A stretch of 64,000 bases of DNA from Histoplasma ohiense (GCA_017607445.1 JAEVHH010000001.1:4526001-4590000), one strand, 5' to 3'. Positions 44,027 to 57,888 are shown, counted from the stretch's first letter. Notes: generated from the letters alone by a model not told the origin. Program-made: numbers and translations.

Positions 44027-46895
44027 ATGGAATCTGACCCGAAGCCCTCGGATGGGCAAACGTCGCTTTTCCAGGTCTACCTGCGGCTTAGGCCGCCGAT
44101 GAACAAGAAAGAAGCAAACAATACTCCAAAGCAGGAATACCTCACGGTCGAGCGCCCGGAGCCCCAATTGTCTGAAGATGGTGGGAACCAAAGCCACCCC
44201 TGGCCCACCCATATCACATTGCAGCCACCGAGCGATTCGAGAAAACGGGCTGTTGAGAAGTTCGGGTTCACAAAAGTGTTTGAAGAGAATGCCTCGCAAT
44301 TGGAGCTTTTTGAGGAAGTCGGGATGCCCAATTTAATAAAAGGTGTTCTTTGTGAGGGTAGAGATGGCCTGGTTGCTACTTTGGGTGTAACTGGGAGTGG
44401 AAAGGTTTGATATCTCTGCGATTATTTTGTTGACTCGTCCATATATCTAGAGTAGGAGCGAGAAGCTAAATAGTTATTACTTGTATCAGACGCATACTAT
44501 CCTTGGGTCAAAGTCACAGCGCGGAATAACTCAGATGTCACTCGATGTCCTCTTCCGTTCCCTTTCGTCAACCATTCAAAATTTGGATAACCATGAAAAC
44601 CCTCTACTATTATCGTCCATCGCAAACTCCGATCCCTCAGAAGCACAGCTCTTTACTGCGAGAGCATTTATTGAAATGATTTATAGTGACCCATGGAACG
44701 AACGAGGTCGAGGTTCAAGGGCCCAGACTCCGATGTCAGCTATGTCGAGGTGTCAAACCCCGATGACGGTATGGAGCCCTTTTGATTCCCCATTTCCTAT
44801 TTTACATGCGGATCTCTTCTCTGCTGGCCCCATTTCGGAAGCATTCATCCCAAAGAATTCAAACTTTACTCCTAGACAAGGCTCATGCACGTCAACGATT
44901 CGGCTTGTTTCTCCAATAGAGTCAGTTGACGGTCATGGAGAGAGTTGGACTTCTCCAAAGAGAAACCTTATTCCTTCCCAATTACCCTGTTGGAACCACC
45001 GCAAATCTTCAAAACGTGTAGCTAAGATTACCTCTCACAATAAACAGGATTCGATGTCCACTATAAATTTCCCTCGACGCCATTTGCCTCATCGGCCGAG
45101 TGCGCTCCCCCAATTTCCCGATGTGAGCGACTTTGCGATTCCTAATCCGCATGAAGGGGCGACTGTGGTATTAGTATCGATGTATGAAGTATATAATGAT
45201 CGAATTTTTGATCTCCTTACTCCCTCAAGTTCAGGAACGGGTTCAAGAGCGGCATTGAACCAGAAGGAAAGACGGCGTCATTTACTATTTAAACCTACTG
45301 AAGGTTCACAGGATCGTAAGGTCGTAGCTGGTTTGAGAAAGATTGTTTGTGGCACGTACGAAGACGCACTGATGGTTTTGGAGACGGGCTTGCTGGAACG
45401 AAAAGTGACTGGAACAGGAAGTAATAGTGTTAGCTCACGAAGCCATGGGTTCTTCTGTGTTGAGGTGAAACGGAGAGTCCGAGATAGAAGGTTCGGGGAT
45501 GAATCATGGGTTGGAAATACACTGACTGTGGTTGATCTTGCTGGTATGACCTATATCTACAATTTATCCAGGCAGAACATACTTACTAACCTTGAATAGG
45601 TTCCGAGCGGGCGAGAAATGCAAAGACAGCAGGAGCGACGCTTGCGGAAGCTGGGAAAATCAATGAGAGTTTGATGTATTTAGGCCAATGTCTCCAAACA
45701 CAGAGTGATTTCCAGGACGGGAACAAAGTATGTGTATCTATTATTTACCATTGCTAGAATTTTACTAAATATTCTTTTAGCAGGCGCTTGTACCCTACAG
45801 GCAATGCAAACTCACTGAGCTATTATTCTCCAATTCATTCCCTTCACCGAACCATGGAGCATCGTATCCAAGGCACCCGCAAAGAGCACTTATGATCGTG
45901 ACAGCAGACGCCCAGGGTGACTTTAACGCGACATCTCAGATCTTGCGCTATTCCGCATTAGCCCGCGAAGTCACTGTGCCTCGTATACCCTCCGTTACAA
46001 GCACTATTTTGGCCGGCACAGGGTGTGGAAGGAGAAGTCCAACTCACGCTAGCGCTACCAAGTCGAAATCAAGTCTTTACTGCGCTTCAGCGGAAGAACT
46101 GGAGACTGCAGCATTGGAAATTGCAAAGATTAGTGATGATTACGATGCTTTGGCCATAAAACTGGCGGAAGAAGAAATTGCGAGAGCGGAAGCTGACTTC
46201 CATTGGAGAGCAGCCGAGGAAAGGTGCATGTTGATTGAACAAGATGTGCGGGAAGAGTGTTGGCAGGAGATGGAACTGCGACTTGAGGAAGAGAAGCGAC
46301 GATGGCAAGCGGCTTGGGATGAGCAGGTAAATGCCGTTATCACAATAACCCCTATAGATTGGCATATTTAAACTAATCGAAATATAGGAATCACGTCATG
46401 ATGAGCACCTGGATAAAAAGTTGGACTTGCTGTCAAGGGGTGTAAGGAGTAAGCGCTCGAAACCCTTCCCGCCCTCTCATGCTTTTATTCAGTAACTAGG
46501 CTGACTTATTAAATATAGTCCACAACGACCCGCAAGCGTCTTCGGAAGACCAAATAGCTGCATTAGAGCAAGAAAATGATTCTCTCCGAAAAAGAATCGC
46601 CAACCTCGAACGTGAACTACATTCCCGCTCTCCCACCAAAAAGGCAACAAAATCCAAGAAAAACATCATGCCGCAACTTCGGCAGGACTCGCCTGGCTGC
46701 GACTATACCAGTTGTGAAGATGACGTTGAGAACTCACTACTGAAGCTTCAACATCTCAAACTAGATTCAGAGATCAAACGAAGCTCAGGATCTATGTCTA
46801 CGCTCAAAAAATCTCCCAAGGTGAGAAGACAACGAATGATGACAGCAAGACAACGGGATTTTGCTCCAGAGAGTGTCTTGGACGAAATAGAGTAA
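44027..46895 (+). CDS. Kinesin-like motor protein, probably kinesin-6 type
   Basis: Six exons: 44027-44404, 44490-45543, 45600-45727, 45781-46326, 46388-46448, 46519-46895; introns 85, 56, 53, 61 and 70 nt. All joins keep frame and give 847 aa. Motor signatures: VYLRLRPP near the start, P-loop GVTGSGKT at residues 120-127 (split by intron 1), NSVSSRSH switch I at 438-445, and VDLAGSE switch II at 474-480 (split by intron 2). The P-loop to switch I distance is about 200 residues longer than in conventional kinesins, because of a Ser/Pro-rich insertion before MYEVYNDRIFDLL. A long insertion there is a feature of kinesin-6 (MKLP, Klp9). Coiled coil follows (IAKISDDYDALAIKLAEEE; ALEQENDSLRKRIANLERE). 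Presumed role: spindle elongation or cytokinesis. The first intron donor (GTTTGA) is weak. Confidence 0.85.
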
Positions 46896-47485
46896 AAAAA
46901 AATATGACAAGTTATGTTACGTAGTTCGCGATGATACCCCTGCCCTGATGTTGTCCTACCGATGTGATAGGTTTTATATTATTGATCCGAGAATTTTCCG
47001 TGATGGAGAAACAGGAGGTATTTCCAGATACAATATTTTAATATGAGTGCCCGTTGCTTTTCCTATCGCTGAGAACGACCACTTAAGAAAGTTCTGCTTT
47101 ATTTAAAATTCGCTCAGACACAGTAGCTGGTTGTGTGTATATCGTTGTAGTTCGAGCAGAGAAGAAAAGGAGATTTCCAAGTGAGCGACAATGTGTCTGT
47201 TGACAAGCCATTGTTTTCCATACATGATAGAAATAGCATCTAGAGAGAAGCTTCATTAATTACACCACAACAAGCCAAGTCCAATGTCAACCCAGGTTGA
47301 AAATGCCACCATACCCAGAAGCCCAATATCCGTCTGCCTTCCTAGAGTAAACCCCGAAAACAATATTTGATCCATAGCGAACAGTAGCAAACAAACCGTT
47401 TAGATGATTGAAGTCGAAATGGTAATAAACACAAACGCATATTTGCAATAATGAGTAGTAGCATTTAATCCGATCCAACGAGCAA
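46896..47485. other. Intergenic region between convergent kinesin and HIR3 genes
   Basis: 590 bp, tail to tail. The ORF at 47287-47493 minus is not supported. Should contain both terminators. Confidence 0.55.
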
Positions 47486-50400
47486 TCAAGCATTTTCCTC
47501 CATGTCCACGTCTAAAACCTCCGCCTCCTTAAGTTCGAGTTCCAATTTTGTATCCTGCGCCGAAGTAACGGGACCCGACTCGACCTCTGCACCATCATCA
47601 AGGCTGACATTCGTTGACGGGCCGTCCGACGCGGGTTTGGGGGATAAATTCCCCTTTACTGTTGTGTTTTCTTGGGCAGCTGTTGTTCTCGTAGTCGCCA
47701 CTTCATCCAGTTCCACTAATACCTTCGCCTCATCAATTTCGCTAAGTTCACTTTCATTATCGGCGCTGTCATGCACACTGCCCGGAACGCTACTCTGAAT
47801 GCCTGAGACTTCCTCTTTGCTAGGTAGTGACGGTATCGCAATTTCAATAGCCTCTTGTTGCTTCACTATGGAAGTCTCTTCTTCCGCTTGGCGCACTGAG
47901 GTTTTCGGTGCTGGTTTCGGCGCTAGGGCCCGTGTGGCGATTGCTTCGGCTTTCCGTTGGAGCTCTTTACGCGTTACTCCCTTAAAACGCGGCTTGGGCC
48001 CGGGTTGCGCGTGAGTCGCGGAGACCGGTGGTGTTCGGTTACCTTCAGGCCCTTCACCGACCATAAGGAGATGATCTACCTTCATCCGTTCATGGTTTTC
48101 TTCTTCAGTTGCCTGCTCCATGAATTTGGATATATTACTCTGGAAGAGGACTGCGTAGGTGTCTGCGACAAGTTCTTCGAATATCGCAGTTTTCATAAGA
48201 CCATTGTTCAGCTTTTTCAGTTCAACAGCATCCTTGAGCAAATCCACCAGCTGTGTTTCGGAAGAATGATGCTGACACCAGTCTTCTAGGCGTTTGCAAT
48301 GAATGGCGAACTCGTCGTGGCTGACAAGTTTGAAAACAGTCTCTTCATGCCCTTCTGGAATCTCACCGACACGGCGGAAAAGCTGGAAGAAGATGTCAGC
48401 ATTTCCTACTCTAGGTTGAATACAATCTGGACTGAGTAACCTACTTTGACATAAGTTAAGCATATATCTTCCCAGAGCTTAGAATGGTGGACATAGTCGT
48501 TCGGTTTCCTTCGCACGCGCCGAATGAGCATATCCAAGTTTGCTCGATCATTCAGCTGGTTTAAAAGGCCAACGAAAAAGTACACGTATCGAGTCGTATA
48601 AACAAAGTGCCTGCCAGCGCGTTCGTTTTCCGGTCTCCAAACTTGAAGGGTCATTGTTTTGGTGAATATCTGCTGCGAAATCTCGGATTTGGCTGCCATA
48701 GCAGATGAGTCGTCCTTGGAATCATCATAAAGTACGTGCGCAGCCTGATCACCGTCAGCAAAAAAAGTACAAGTTAGAAGGGATGAGAGAGGGCTTACGC
48801 GTAAAACAATGCGATGGTGCCAATTTGATTTGTCCGCGCTTCGAAGGTTTCTCAATACTTCCAGGATATACGGTTTCCAGCCGTCGTTATTTAGGTTCAC
48901 ATTCCGTGCATAAGGCGTAGCAAGAAGTCGTTCCCTTGCGTCCTCGGCCTGTTCATAGTTAGAAACAAAAAATTCATAGATGCGCACTACCAAGCAACGA
49001 ACCTTCAAAAATCCTCTCTGAACCAGCTTGTGAACAATAGATACGAGCTTGAAATGAGGCTCAAGTATTGGATCCGAGCGACTGTCCCTTTTAGATGGCA
49101 ACGCTTCAATTGCATCAACCAGCGAATCTAGTACATCGTCAAACTCCACTGGAGAACGCTGTCCCCTTGTGGCACCATCGCAGCAGAACATTTTCCAGAG
49201 ACATTTACTAAACATGTAATAGTTCCTAACCACGCGCATTAAGTGTTTGATTCATGGAGCAAACGGGGGAATGGGATTACATACTTCCAATAATTAGGTC
49301 GGTCATCGGTCGCTCGTCGGAAAAGGTAACTTGCAAAGTTCCATGCAGAATACTTGTTCATATCTGGGAATAGTTTTGCCTTGTACATTTGTTGGTTTTC
49401 GCCGCTTGTGTAATGTCTCGTGAATTCCATCAGACTAAAAGCATCCATGGACAATGGTTCTGTCGCTGATGCATACATCCGGAATCCAAATTCCGTGTAT
49501 AGGTCAGATATCTTTCTTTTACTTTCAGGTGACGAGTCTGCTGTTCGTATGGCAGCTGCAACTGCCATGGTGAAGCAGTGTATCGCCCTCCGCTGTAAAA
49601 CCGCCAGGTCTGATCGATTGTTGTTCAATTTGTCGGCGGACCAAGCGATATCCTCTTCTAGTTTCAAGTCATACACTTGAGCCAGGCGGTACCATGTCTC
49701 CCATTTGCCCGTTCCATGTTCCAACTCTTGCCTGAAAAAAGACGCTGCAACATCCAAATCGTCCGTTGGGATTGCAGTTATTCTCTTCTGTGCACGAAAT
49801 TTCGACAAAAATATAGAACCGAGGAGGAAGTACCAACCCTTTTCCGCAAGCTCAAGGCTATCTGTCTGAACAGGTATCATTGATACCTCTCCGATGCCTT
49901 GAGCAGCACGAAAGAGGTCCGATGGATTAATTGGTGATTTCAAGAACGCTGACAAGACACGTTTGTTGAAAGTCAGCGGAGTAGAGAACTTGGTAGCCCT
50001 GCCAATAGCCATCTGCATGGTGTCTATAGTCGGTTTCAATTCCGATTTGTGCACATCTTTGATATTCATTCTATTGACTTGTGTCATAACGAAATCAATC
50101 ATCATAACAGCTGAGGAACGATCCAGCCTTTCAATGGGACACCCATGATTCGCAATGTCGTCCAGGTTCAAAAATTTTAGTCCGTACAAGTCAAATAGAA
50201 CCTGTGAGACGTCAAATTCATAACTATCTTCTGACGGGAGAGTCAACAGCTCTTTCTTCAAAAGCCTCAAAAGCAACTTGTTGGAATATTTGCAGTAAGA
50301 CCGGATTCCGAGAGCGTTATGGACAGAGCGTAAGTAATGGATACGGTCATCGTTGGGGGTGTCAAACAACTCCTTATTTTGTTCCATGAATTCTCTAAGT

Positions 50401-53400
50401 AGTGCGTAGAGCAAAACCCATATTTTTACCTGCATTCCTCGCAGCCTTCCTTTGAACTGCTCCAAGGTCTTGGCTGTTGATGCTGGCCGTATATCCGGAA
50501 CGGTAACCTGACCAACGCGAATTGAGTCTTCGAATAGGGCGAAAGAATGAAAAAGTTTGGAAATCTGAACTACGGCAGACATCGAAGATTGTAAATGGGC
50601 CACGTCAAAGCATTCAAAAGATTTTTCCGGTTCGTCTATCATCTTCCCAACCACCTTACTTAGCAAATCATCAAGGGTTTTAATCCACTTCAGTAGTGAA
50701 ATCTGCCGATGTTCACTCGATTCTTTCAGGAATGAGGGATTTTGAATCTCTCCCGCAATTATTTCAATGCTCCGAAGGTAGCAGGATACGACTTTGGGGA
50801 AATATTGGATTGACTCATACGCCCCTTTAAGTCTTCTCCAGAGAAAAAGTCTCAAGGTTGCATCGCCCCGGTCTAAAAATGAAATCATGCCCTGGATAGT
50901 GGACATTAATGGATAGTTCGCGCGTGGCTCTGATTTCTCCATTGGTCTTTCAAATTCCTCGGCGGAGGACGATTCATTGACAAATTCGACAGATGAGGGG
51001 TCCAGTATAGGTTCAATGCTTTCAATAAGACGGAGAGGGTCATCGGAATCGGAGCTGAAAAGATTCGTAAAGAAATCCATTGAGTTGAGTCTCGAAATCT
51101 CTTCATCTATGGCAGAAATGGATATTTCAGGCATTGTTAAATTGTTTAGCAAAAGCATCGATGGCCCTCCTAGGGCAACCAATACATGCCTCAAGTCCTG
51201 GAGGCAAAGGAAAACATAGTTCCGAGGGGCTTCTTCTGTCAAATTTAAGTGGAAAACAGAGGCCCATAGATGACGAAGCTCAATCGCAATGTACATGGCT
51301 TTGTTTAAACATACATCGTTCTGATAGTTTATAAAAGAGCGGGCGAGGGTGCTCCATCTAGCAAGGCGATCTCGTTCTTCTAGAACTTTTAAATGATCGC
51401 CATCAGCACTGCCAGCTCCGTTCACTGAGGCGTATATATCAAGATGTAGTTCGTAAATGCTTTGTGTAATCTCCGCAAAACCCTGAAGTTGAGAAGGGGA
51501 AATGTTGTTTGTGGAATTGGAGGCCAGTATGGCTTGCTCCCAAGCCATTGCGTCGTTATTTAGCTTTGTATAGATGAATTCGTCATTCTCCGTGAGGATT
51601 TTCAGGGCTGCTTCTTTCATATCCTTGGTCCAAAGCCGATTCGTATAGGAAGAACATCCCATCAGCTGGTTCTCCCTTTCCGATGGCAATTGATCAGCGG
51701 GATTAGGCTTCAGGTGCTGTTCCAGCCACAGAAATGCAGCCTCACGGGGGCAAAACCATCCACCATTGATATGCTCCAGAAAAGGCGACAACCCATCATC
51801 CTCTACAAGAGTAATCACTTCGTCGGGATTTGGATGACATTGCCGTGAATGGTCAAGAAATATACTCATTCCAGATCTTTTTGTTCCATCTATGCCGTCT
51901 GTCGAATCCATAGAAAATATATCACTATTTAAAGCGACTTGAGCTATTTTATCGTCCCATATTTCTATTATTTTTCGAAGGTCATTGTAAAGGACACGTT
52001 GGGCGATATAGTCCTGGATGTTGTTATCTGGAAGTTCCTGCTCGCTATCGGAGCACAAAATATCTTGCAGTTCATCAATCGTTCCCAGATCCTCGACACC
52101 AGCCTTGGACAACAAAGCGCCCACTACTCCAAACATCCACTGGTCAGCATGCACATACTGTTCTAGGTGCTCCTCAAAGTATTTAGCTGCATCAAATGGT
52201 ACAGGCGCCGATGGCGCGTGGACTTCGGCATTTGATTCGCGAGCTCGAATACGACGGCTTTTCATTCTTCCACCATCTGGATGCTCGTCATTGCCGGCCG
52301 ACGCAGAAGATCTTTTTCGAGACTGCGGTGCCGCCGTTGTCTGCTTGGCTTCATCCTGCGCTATCAGTGATATCTTCTCCTCTGGTTTCTCATCAACTTT
52401 GTGTTGGGGACTTTCAAGGTATGTCTCGGAAACCTGTTCTGGATGAGGACTAGGTTCTCTATTATCGCTATCAGAAGCGATCGACGCACGGTCCTTATTA
52501 GAGCTCTCTGCCGACAAACGAAGGGCATGATGGGGCTCCCCCGCATCAGGAACCCCAATATCCAAACTTTGGTTGGCTCTATCCCCTTGTTTTGCTGTTG
52601 CGGCATTCCGTTGAAGAAGAGGAAGGGAGAACGGAGAAATCTCAATTAACTCATGGCAACCCTGAACGGAAATTCCTAGGGCTGCTCCTGGAGTTAAACT
52701 ACTCCTTCCCTCTTGTTCATCTAGTAAAGCTTGCAGGACAGCTCCACCTAGTGCAGTCCAGCTTGCACAAGTAAGTGAAACCACATGGCGGCTAGGTGGA
52801 ACTCCAAGCAGGTTCCGAAACGTACTCGGAACACTTAGTCCTCTTGGAAGATAAGGGAAAGAATCGGTTTGCTTCTGCAGAAGACGGAGAATAGCTTTTC
52901 TTGGCCGCCTTTGTGGGCGTTGTAACATAGACAGCTCGTCGCTGAGGATGTTGAGGACTTGCCGGAGATCTTCAATCGCAAAAGCTTGCTCCAAACCTAG
53001 TTGTTCGAACCCGTCATCAAACCCATCATCATCGCCTTCCAACACACTCTCTAGGCAAAATCTGGCGAGGCGATTACTTTGGAGAGCATCTCCAATTCTA
53101 GCGCTTTTCCTCCATAGTTCCAAGTCCGTATCGTCCCTCTCCAAGGCTTCAGCGAATGACTTGATTGCTGAACTAGACGTTGCAGATACATCAACAATGG
53201 ATTCAAAGCCGTCATCAGCCTTCGATCTCTTGGTGCGTAGTAAATGCCCCAGGTGATCTAGCATAAACTGGCCGCGGTTTTTGTGAGACAGGTAAAGTGT
53301 CTGGGGTAAAGCACTGGATATTGTATCACTAGCATCTAGGGGAACAGCTGATCCTGGAGCCGTTTTCTCAAGGAAGCTTTCATATTGGGTATCAGGGCCG

Positions 53401-53636
53401 TCAAGTTGACTCCTCTTGTACTCCGAAATCGACTCCGGATAGTTGAATATTTCGGATTTAAATAGGGCTTCATATGCCTCTGAAGCCTGGTCATAGAATT
53501 GTGGCCCTTGAGAGTGAAGCTTCAAGGCATTATGATAAAGTTTTAAAGCTTCTTCGATTTGAATTTCCTTCGTATCATCGACTTCCTCTTCGCTGTAGTC
53601 ATCTGGCTCGATGTTGAGGGCAACAAAGGACGTCAT
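47486..53636 (-). CDS. hir3: Histone transcription regulator 3 homolog (HIR complex)
   Basis: Five exons on the minus strand: 53636-49285, 49225-49003, 48948-48799, 48744-48445, 48382-47486. Introns are 59, 54, 54 and 62 nt with GTATGT/GTTCGT/GTAAGC/GTAGGT donors and YAG acceptors (TTAG, ACAG, TCAG, CCAG). The product is 1973 aa. The N-terminus (FVALNIEPDDYSEEEVDDTK, then IQIEEALKLYHNALKLHSQG) is the hallmark of fungal HIR3 and begins a TPR-like helical repeat protein related to Cabin1. Conserved later pieces are RLARFCLESVLEGDDDGFDD, TYVKLFRRVGEIPEG across the last intron, and an acidic C-terminus. Family role: scaffold of the HIR histone H3-H4 chaperone, acting in histone gene repression and replication-independent nucleosome assembly. 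Both 54-nt introns are multiples of three without stops and are easily mistaken for coding sequence. Confidence 0.92.
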
Positions 53637-54091
53637 CGTTAGATGTGGTTAAAGATGCGCCCTAGGGTAAGAAAATTACCCGACTCGTGACAGCATTACG
53701 TGCTTCGACCGATTGATCAGTACATATAATAATATAACACAACAGTGGCATATAGCGACAAGGAAAGAAAAAGAACACCAGAAGCTACGAGTGTTACCTG
53801 AGGTTCGCCTTATGTCGTGTTGCAGGACGCGGTCTTTGGCGCAGATAAGATCGTCCCGATTAGGCATGGCGCACCGGCTACTCTCCAAGTGGCTTTTAAT
53901 TGCGGGAAATGATCAAGCCTCAGGCCATTATTTGAACATACTGCGTATGCACCCACCGCGATTCAACAACAACTGGCGTGGATGAGCTGCGCCCTGCATC
54001 AGCGGAGCGCTTGATTCAATTTGTTATTTCATACACGCATTGCCGCCTGTTTTAATTCTCTTCAGCTTTCCTAAGCTTACGTTTCAACATC
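53637..54091. promoter_or_regulatory. Divergent promoter region of hir3 and the ChAPs gene
   Basis: 455 bp separates the two start codons; no coding sequence is recognised. Expected to hold both promoters. Confidence 0.55.
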
Positions 54092-56658
54092 ATGGTCGCC
54101 CCGGCGGTCCCAGAGTAGGTTATCCCACTGCGCACAGCTATTTCAGAGGAGTATATTAGTTTCCTTGTGATACTACATACCAATACGCCTTGTGCGTCGT
54201 CATGTCCAAGTTGCTAAGATATTTGTTATTCAACATACAGGATCATCGAGGATGAGGACATATATGCCTCAATTGACGCCCGCACGGAAGCCTTACAGAA
54301 TCTCAGGGAATTAGGTCCCCCGGACCTCGTCCATGTGGTGAAGCAATCAAAGACAAGCCCAAATAACCAAGTATGTGCGCCATGCCGACTCAAGAGGAAA
54401 TATTGTATCCTAACATGCTCTCTTTCCACTTTACAGACTGGTGTTTATCACCATGTCACCGGCGTAGACGCCTCATCGTCGGCCAGCTTGGCTGCTTACG
54501 TCAACACCTTAACATACTCCCCCGTCGATAAGAATCATAAGGTTGTCTCGGGGTTGTACTGGTGAGAGACTTTTGGATGTTCAATCAGAACTGTTATTGA
54601 CCGTTTACAGTTGCTACAATGCCTTCTCCCACGTTGATATGCGAGTCGAGGTTAAAATTCCAGGCAGCCTCGAAAGCTATTGTATCGATGAGCGCGGAGA
54701 TAAACGGGTTGTGACAGAAATTCTCTGGCTGGAAACTTTCCTATGTGGTGTCCTGAGAGCATACTTGTATGCAGACGACGGCAACGGTGATAACATAAAA
54801 AAGATTGTTGGCGTTAGAAGGTTTAACCCCGTCACCAATACTGAAATGGAACACAAATTTCTCGACGCGGCGGAGAAGTTATTTTTCAACGGTTTGGATA
54901 TGGACCCACACCCATTGATAGCGCATTGCTGATCATCATCGCAGGGAGGCAGCTGAGTTCTGACGCGGAAACACAAGTCCCCAACACTGTTACGAATCAC
55001 CTAACGTCTGGCATTCTAAAATATATCCACACGACGGGACGATACGCTTCTGGTATAAACCTCTTTGAAAAGTTACGCACACGCGATGTTGAAGTATCGT
55101 CGCTACTAGCGCGCGTCCTTATTTCTGCCGATGAAGAGGTACAAGCCGTACGATTATTACATGATGCACTCCAGGACCTGCCAATGGATTACTCTCTCTT
55201 AGATTGCCAAGCAGCATTTTGCCAGAGTAAGGGTGAACATGAGATGGCACTTGAATGTGCTAAGCGTAGCGTCACTGCCGCCCCTAGCGAATTCAGTTCC
55301 TGGGCTCGGTTAGCAGAAGTATATATAAACATGGAACAATGGGATTTAGCGCTTCTAACTTTAAACTCGTGTCCCATGTTCACCTACCAGGACAAGGACT
55401 CACCACGGATGCCCCAACCTTCTCGAGTTTTATTACCTATCCTCCCAGAGAGCATTCTGGATGAAATTGATGAAGGGCAGCCAAAGCAAGGAGAGCCTCA
55501 TGACGTCGTGCATCCTACACTTAGAAAGCTGCATGCTGCAGGCTACCAGGGCACGTTCTTGAGAGCTTACACTTTGCTCGCAAAAATTGCGGCGGAGATT
55601 GGCTGGGATCAACTCCTAAAGATCCGCAGTGAGGTCTTCGTCATGGAAGAGGAGTATAGAGCGGAACGCCAGGTCAATGCCAAGGGTTCTTCTACAGCTG
55701 CCCAGAACGCCAGCACTGTGGCTTTACATGAGAAGACTAGTGAAGCTGGGCAAGTGAATGGAAATGGAGTAGATGGTCACGAATCAGAGGCGGCGAATGG
55801 AAGCGATGAAGAGAACGAATCGACAAAGGGAGATAAGGTTCAAAAGGACAAGGAGAAATCCGTGACCATTGAACGCCCAGAACAAACAGTTGCATCGGAA
55901 ATTGTCAAATCCGGCGGAGAAGATGTGAGTGGACAAAACCTGATTTTATATTCCCCGCAGAAAACAAACAAATCCAAGCTGTACTGATACTTTTCCGGCC
56001 GTCTTATTTAGCCCGATGCGACATCTAATTCATGCTCTCAATTCATGAACAAGCGATTGTGCGAGCGCTGGCTCGACAATCTATTCATGGTTCTTTACGA
56101 GGACCTACGCGTGTACACCATCTGGCGAACTGAAATGGCACAATCTCGCCAACAATCAGTCGATTACAAGAAATCAGCCACAGAATGGGAGATTCTTGGG
56201 GAGCTCGCTGAGCGACTTCAGCATTTCAATGAAGCTATCGAGGCCTACCAACACTGCCTATCCATCAGATTCTCGCCAAAGGCGATGAAGGGGATTCTGA
56301 AAATGTATGAGCGTCAAGGGGAAACACGGGGAATGCTCGGTGCTCTGATCAGACTTATTGCCTGGCAATATCGGTGGTATTCAGAGGTTAGTAATATGTA
56401 CACCCAGAGCAAATATAGAAAGGGGGAAGGATCCCATTCTATTCCATATTGTAGAGAAACTGACCGCCTTCACCCAACCCAACCATGTAGTTCTCCCCTG
56501 AACTTCTCTTCACCATACGCAAACTGATCGAAGAAGAAGGCGCTGTCAAAGTACGCAGCATTGTGCAAGCCACAAACCTTCCGCAACCCGTCTTGGACCT
56601 GACACACCACTACTGCCAACTGTGCGCTACGTTCAGAAGCAATGGTAGTGATGGTTAA
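54092..56658 (+). CDS. Chs5-Arf1-binding protein (ChAPs; Bud7/Bch1/Chs6 family)
   Basis: Seven exons: 54092-54114, 54241-54370, 54437-54561, 54611-54891, 54945-55924, 56012-56386, 56491-56658; introns 126, 66, 49, 53, 87 and 104 nt. The total is 693 aa, the usual ChAPs length. Family landmarks: NLRELGPPDLVHVVKQSK, YNAFSHVDMRVEVKIPGS, ILWLETFLCGVLRAY, TNHLTSGILKYIHTTGRYAS, TPR-like ALECAKRSVTAAPSEFSSWA, and WLDNLFMVLYEDLRVYTIW. A charged, variable insert (about residues 425-515) precedes exon 6. Role: subunit of exomer, the coat that with Chs5 and Arf1 exports chitin synthase Chs3 from the trans-Golgi to the plasma membrane. The 53-nt intron 54892-54944 (donor GTTTGG, branch GCTGAT, acceptor CGCAG) is preferred over a frameshift because it restores FFNGRQLS. 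Confidence 0.9.
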
Positions 56659-57888
56659 ATCACTCTAGCCAATTTCCTTTTCCTTCATTTTTCTTGAGCT
56701 GGCCCCTCAGTGACACACTCCTCTGATGCTTACAGTACTTACGACATCTACATCTCTACCTTGAACTCATGGACGTGCTATCTTGCGTTTGATTATCTCA
56801 TGCCCCTGGTTTACCAGTCACACCATCCGCGATGTGGAGTTGGGTTTGAATGGGCAAGATATCCCTCTATATATAGTATTCACACGATCGATTGATCATT
56901 TTATTACGTTCTTCGGTTACCTAGCTTTCAACCCATGTCATCTTGCTGTCAATTCTTTTCTTTCTTAATATAATGTAGCGATTAAAAACAAATAAAACGT
57001 TTTCTTATCTATTTAAGATGCATATTGCATCATTCTTTCTATTCCTTCTCCACCATTGATATCATCGGCCCACAGGACGAGAGTGGAGTAAGATTCAATC
57101 GATTTTGTTTCTCTGCATCGCCTAGTATGTGGGGTTATATTTTTTTGCCGAAAAGGCATTCTCAATGAACGGGCCCCTTAAGTTACACCTTCATATTCCA
57201 CCCCGGTCTCCCCCACACAGGGTTGGAAAATAATTCAAATCCGAGTCAGAAGTCAATCAACGAAGACAGAGAGCGGGGTGGGACAGGACTAAGAGGGCAT
57301 ACACAGAGGCGCACTTCAAAAAAAAAAAAAAAAAAGTCCATTCTCACACTCGTAAGTTCGGGGGATAATCATTTTAAAAGTGGTTTGTTACCTATGCTAT
57401 GCTCATTGATGATGCCTATTTTTTCAGGGGGGTTCAGTACATAGGTGATTTACTCGCCATCTATAACTAAACCTTACACATTGTTCCAATGCAGGAAGCT
57501 TATTATTAGCATTTCCACGATGTGAAATATAAATTCAAGGTAATTTACTAGGGCGGGAACGAACTTTTGTGAAGTTACGCCCTCCATAACTAGTGGTGAG
57601 ATATATATAAGTAAAAAAGAGAGAGGAGAGCTTGAATGGAACATGCCAACGCATGCACCATTGAACAGACAACACACTCACCCAATGAGGAAAGGAGCTA
57701 GCAAAGAGAAAAGAAAGAAAGAAAAAAAAAAGCATTGAAATTTCGTTTCTAGTAGTTAAAATCAGGCGGAGCGTCGTTTCTGCCAATGGTTGGGGTTTGA
57801 CCTGAGGAGAACAAACGTTTTTTGAGATGATATTTATCTTTTTAAGCGAGGCCCTTTCAAAATAATTAAACATAATTTAAAAAAAAAA

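Noticed and set aside
54892..54944. Frameshift making the ChAPs gene a pseudogene
   Set aside because: A 53-nt intron with branch site and CAG acceptor restores the frame and the family sequence; the total length is then normal.
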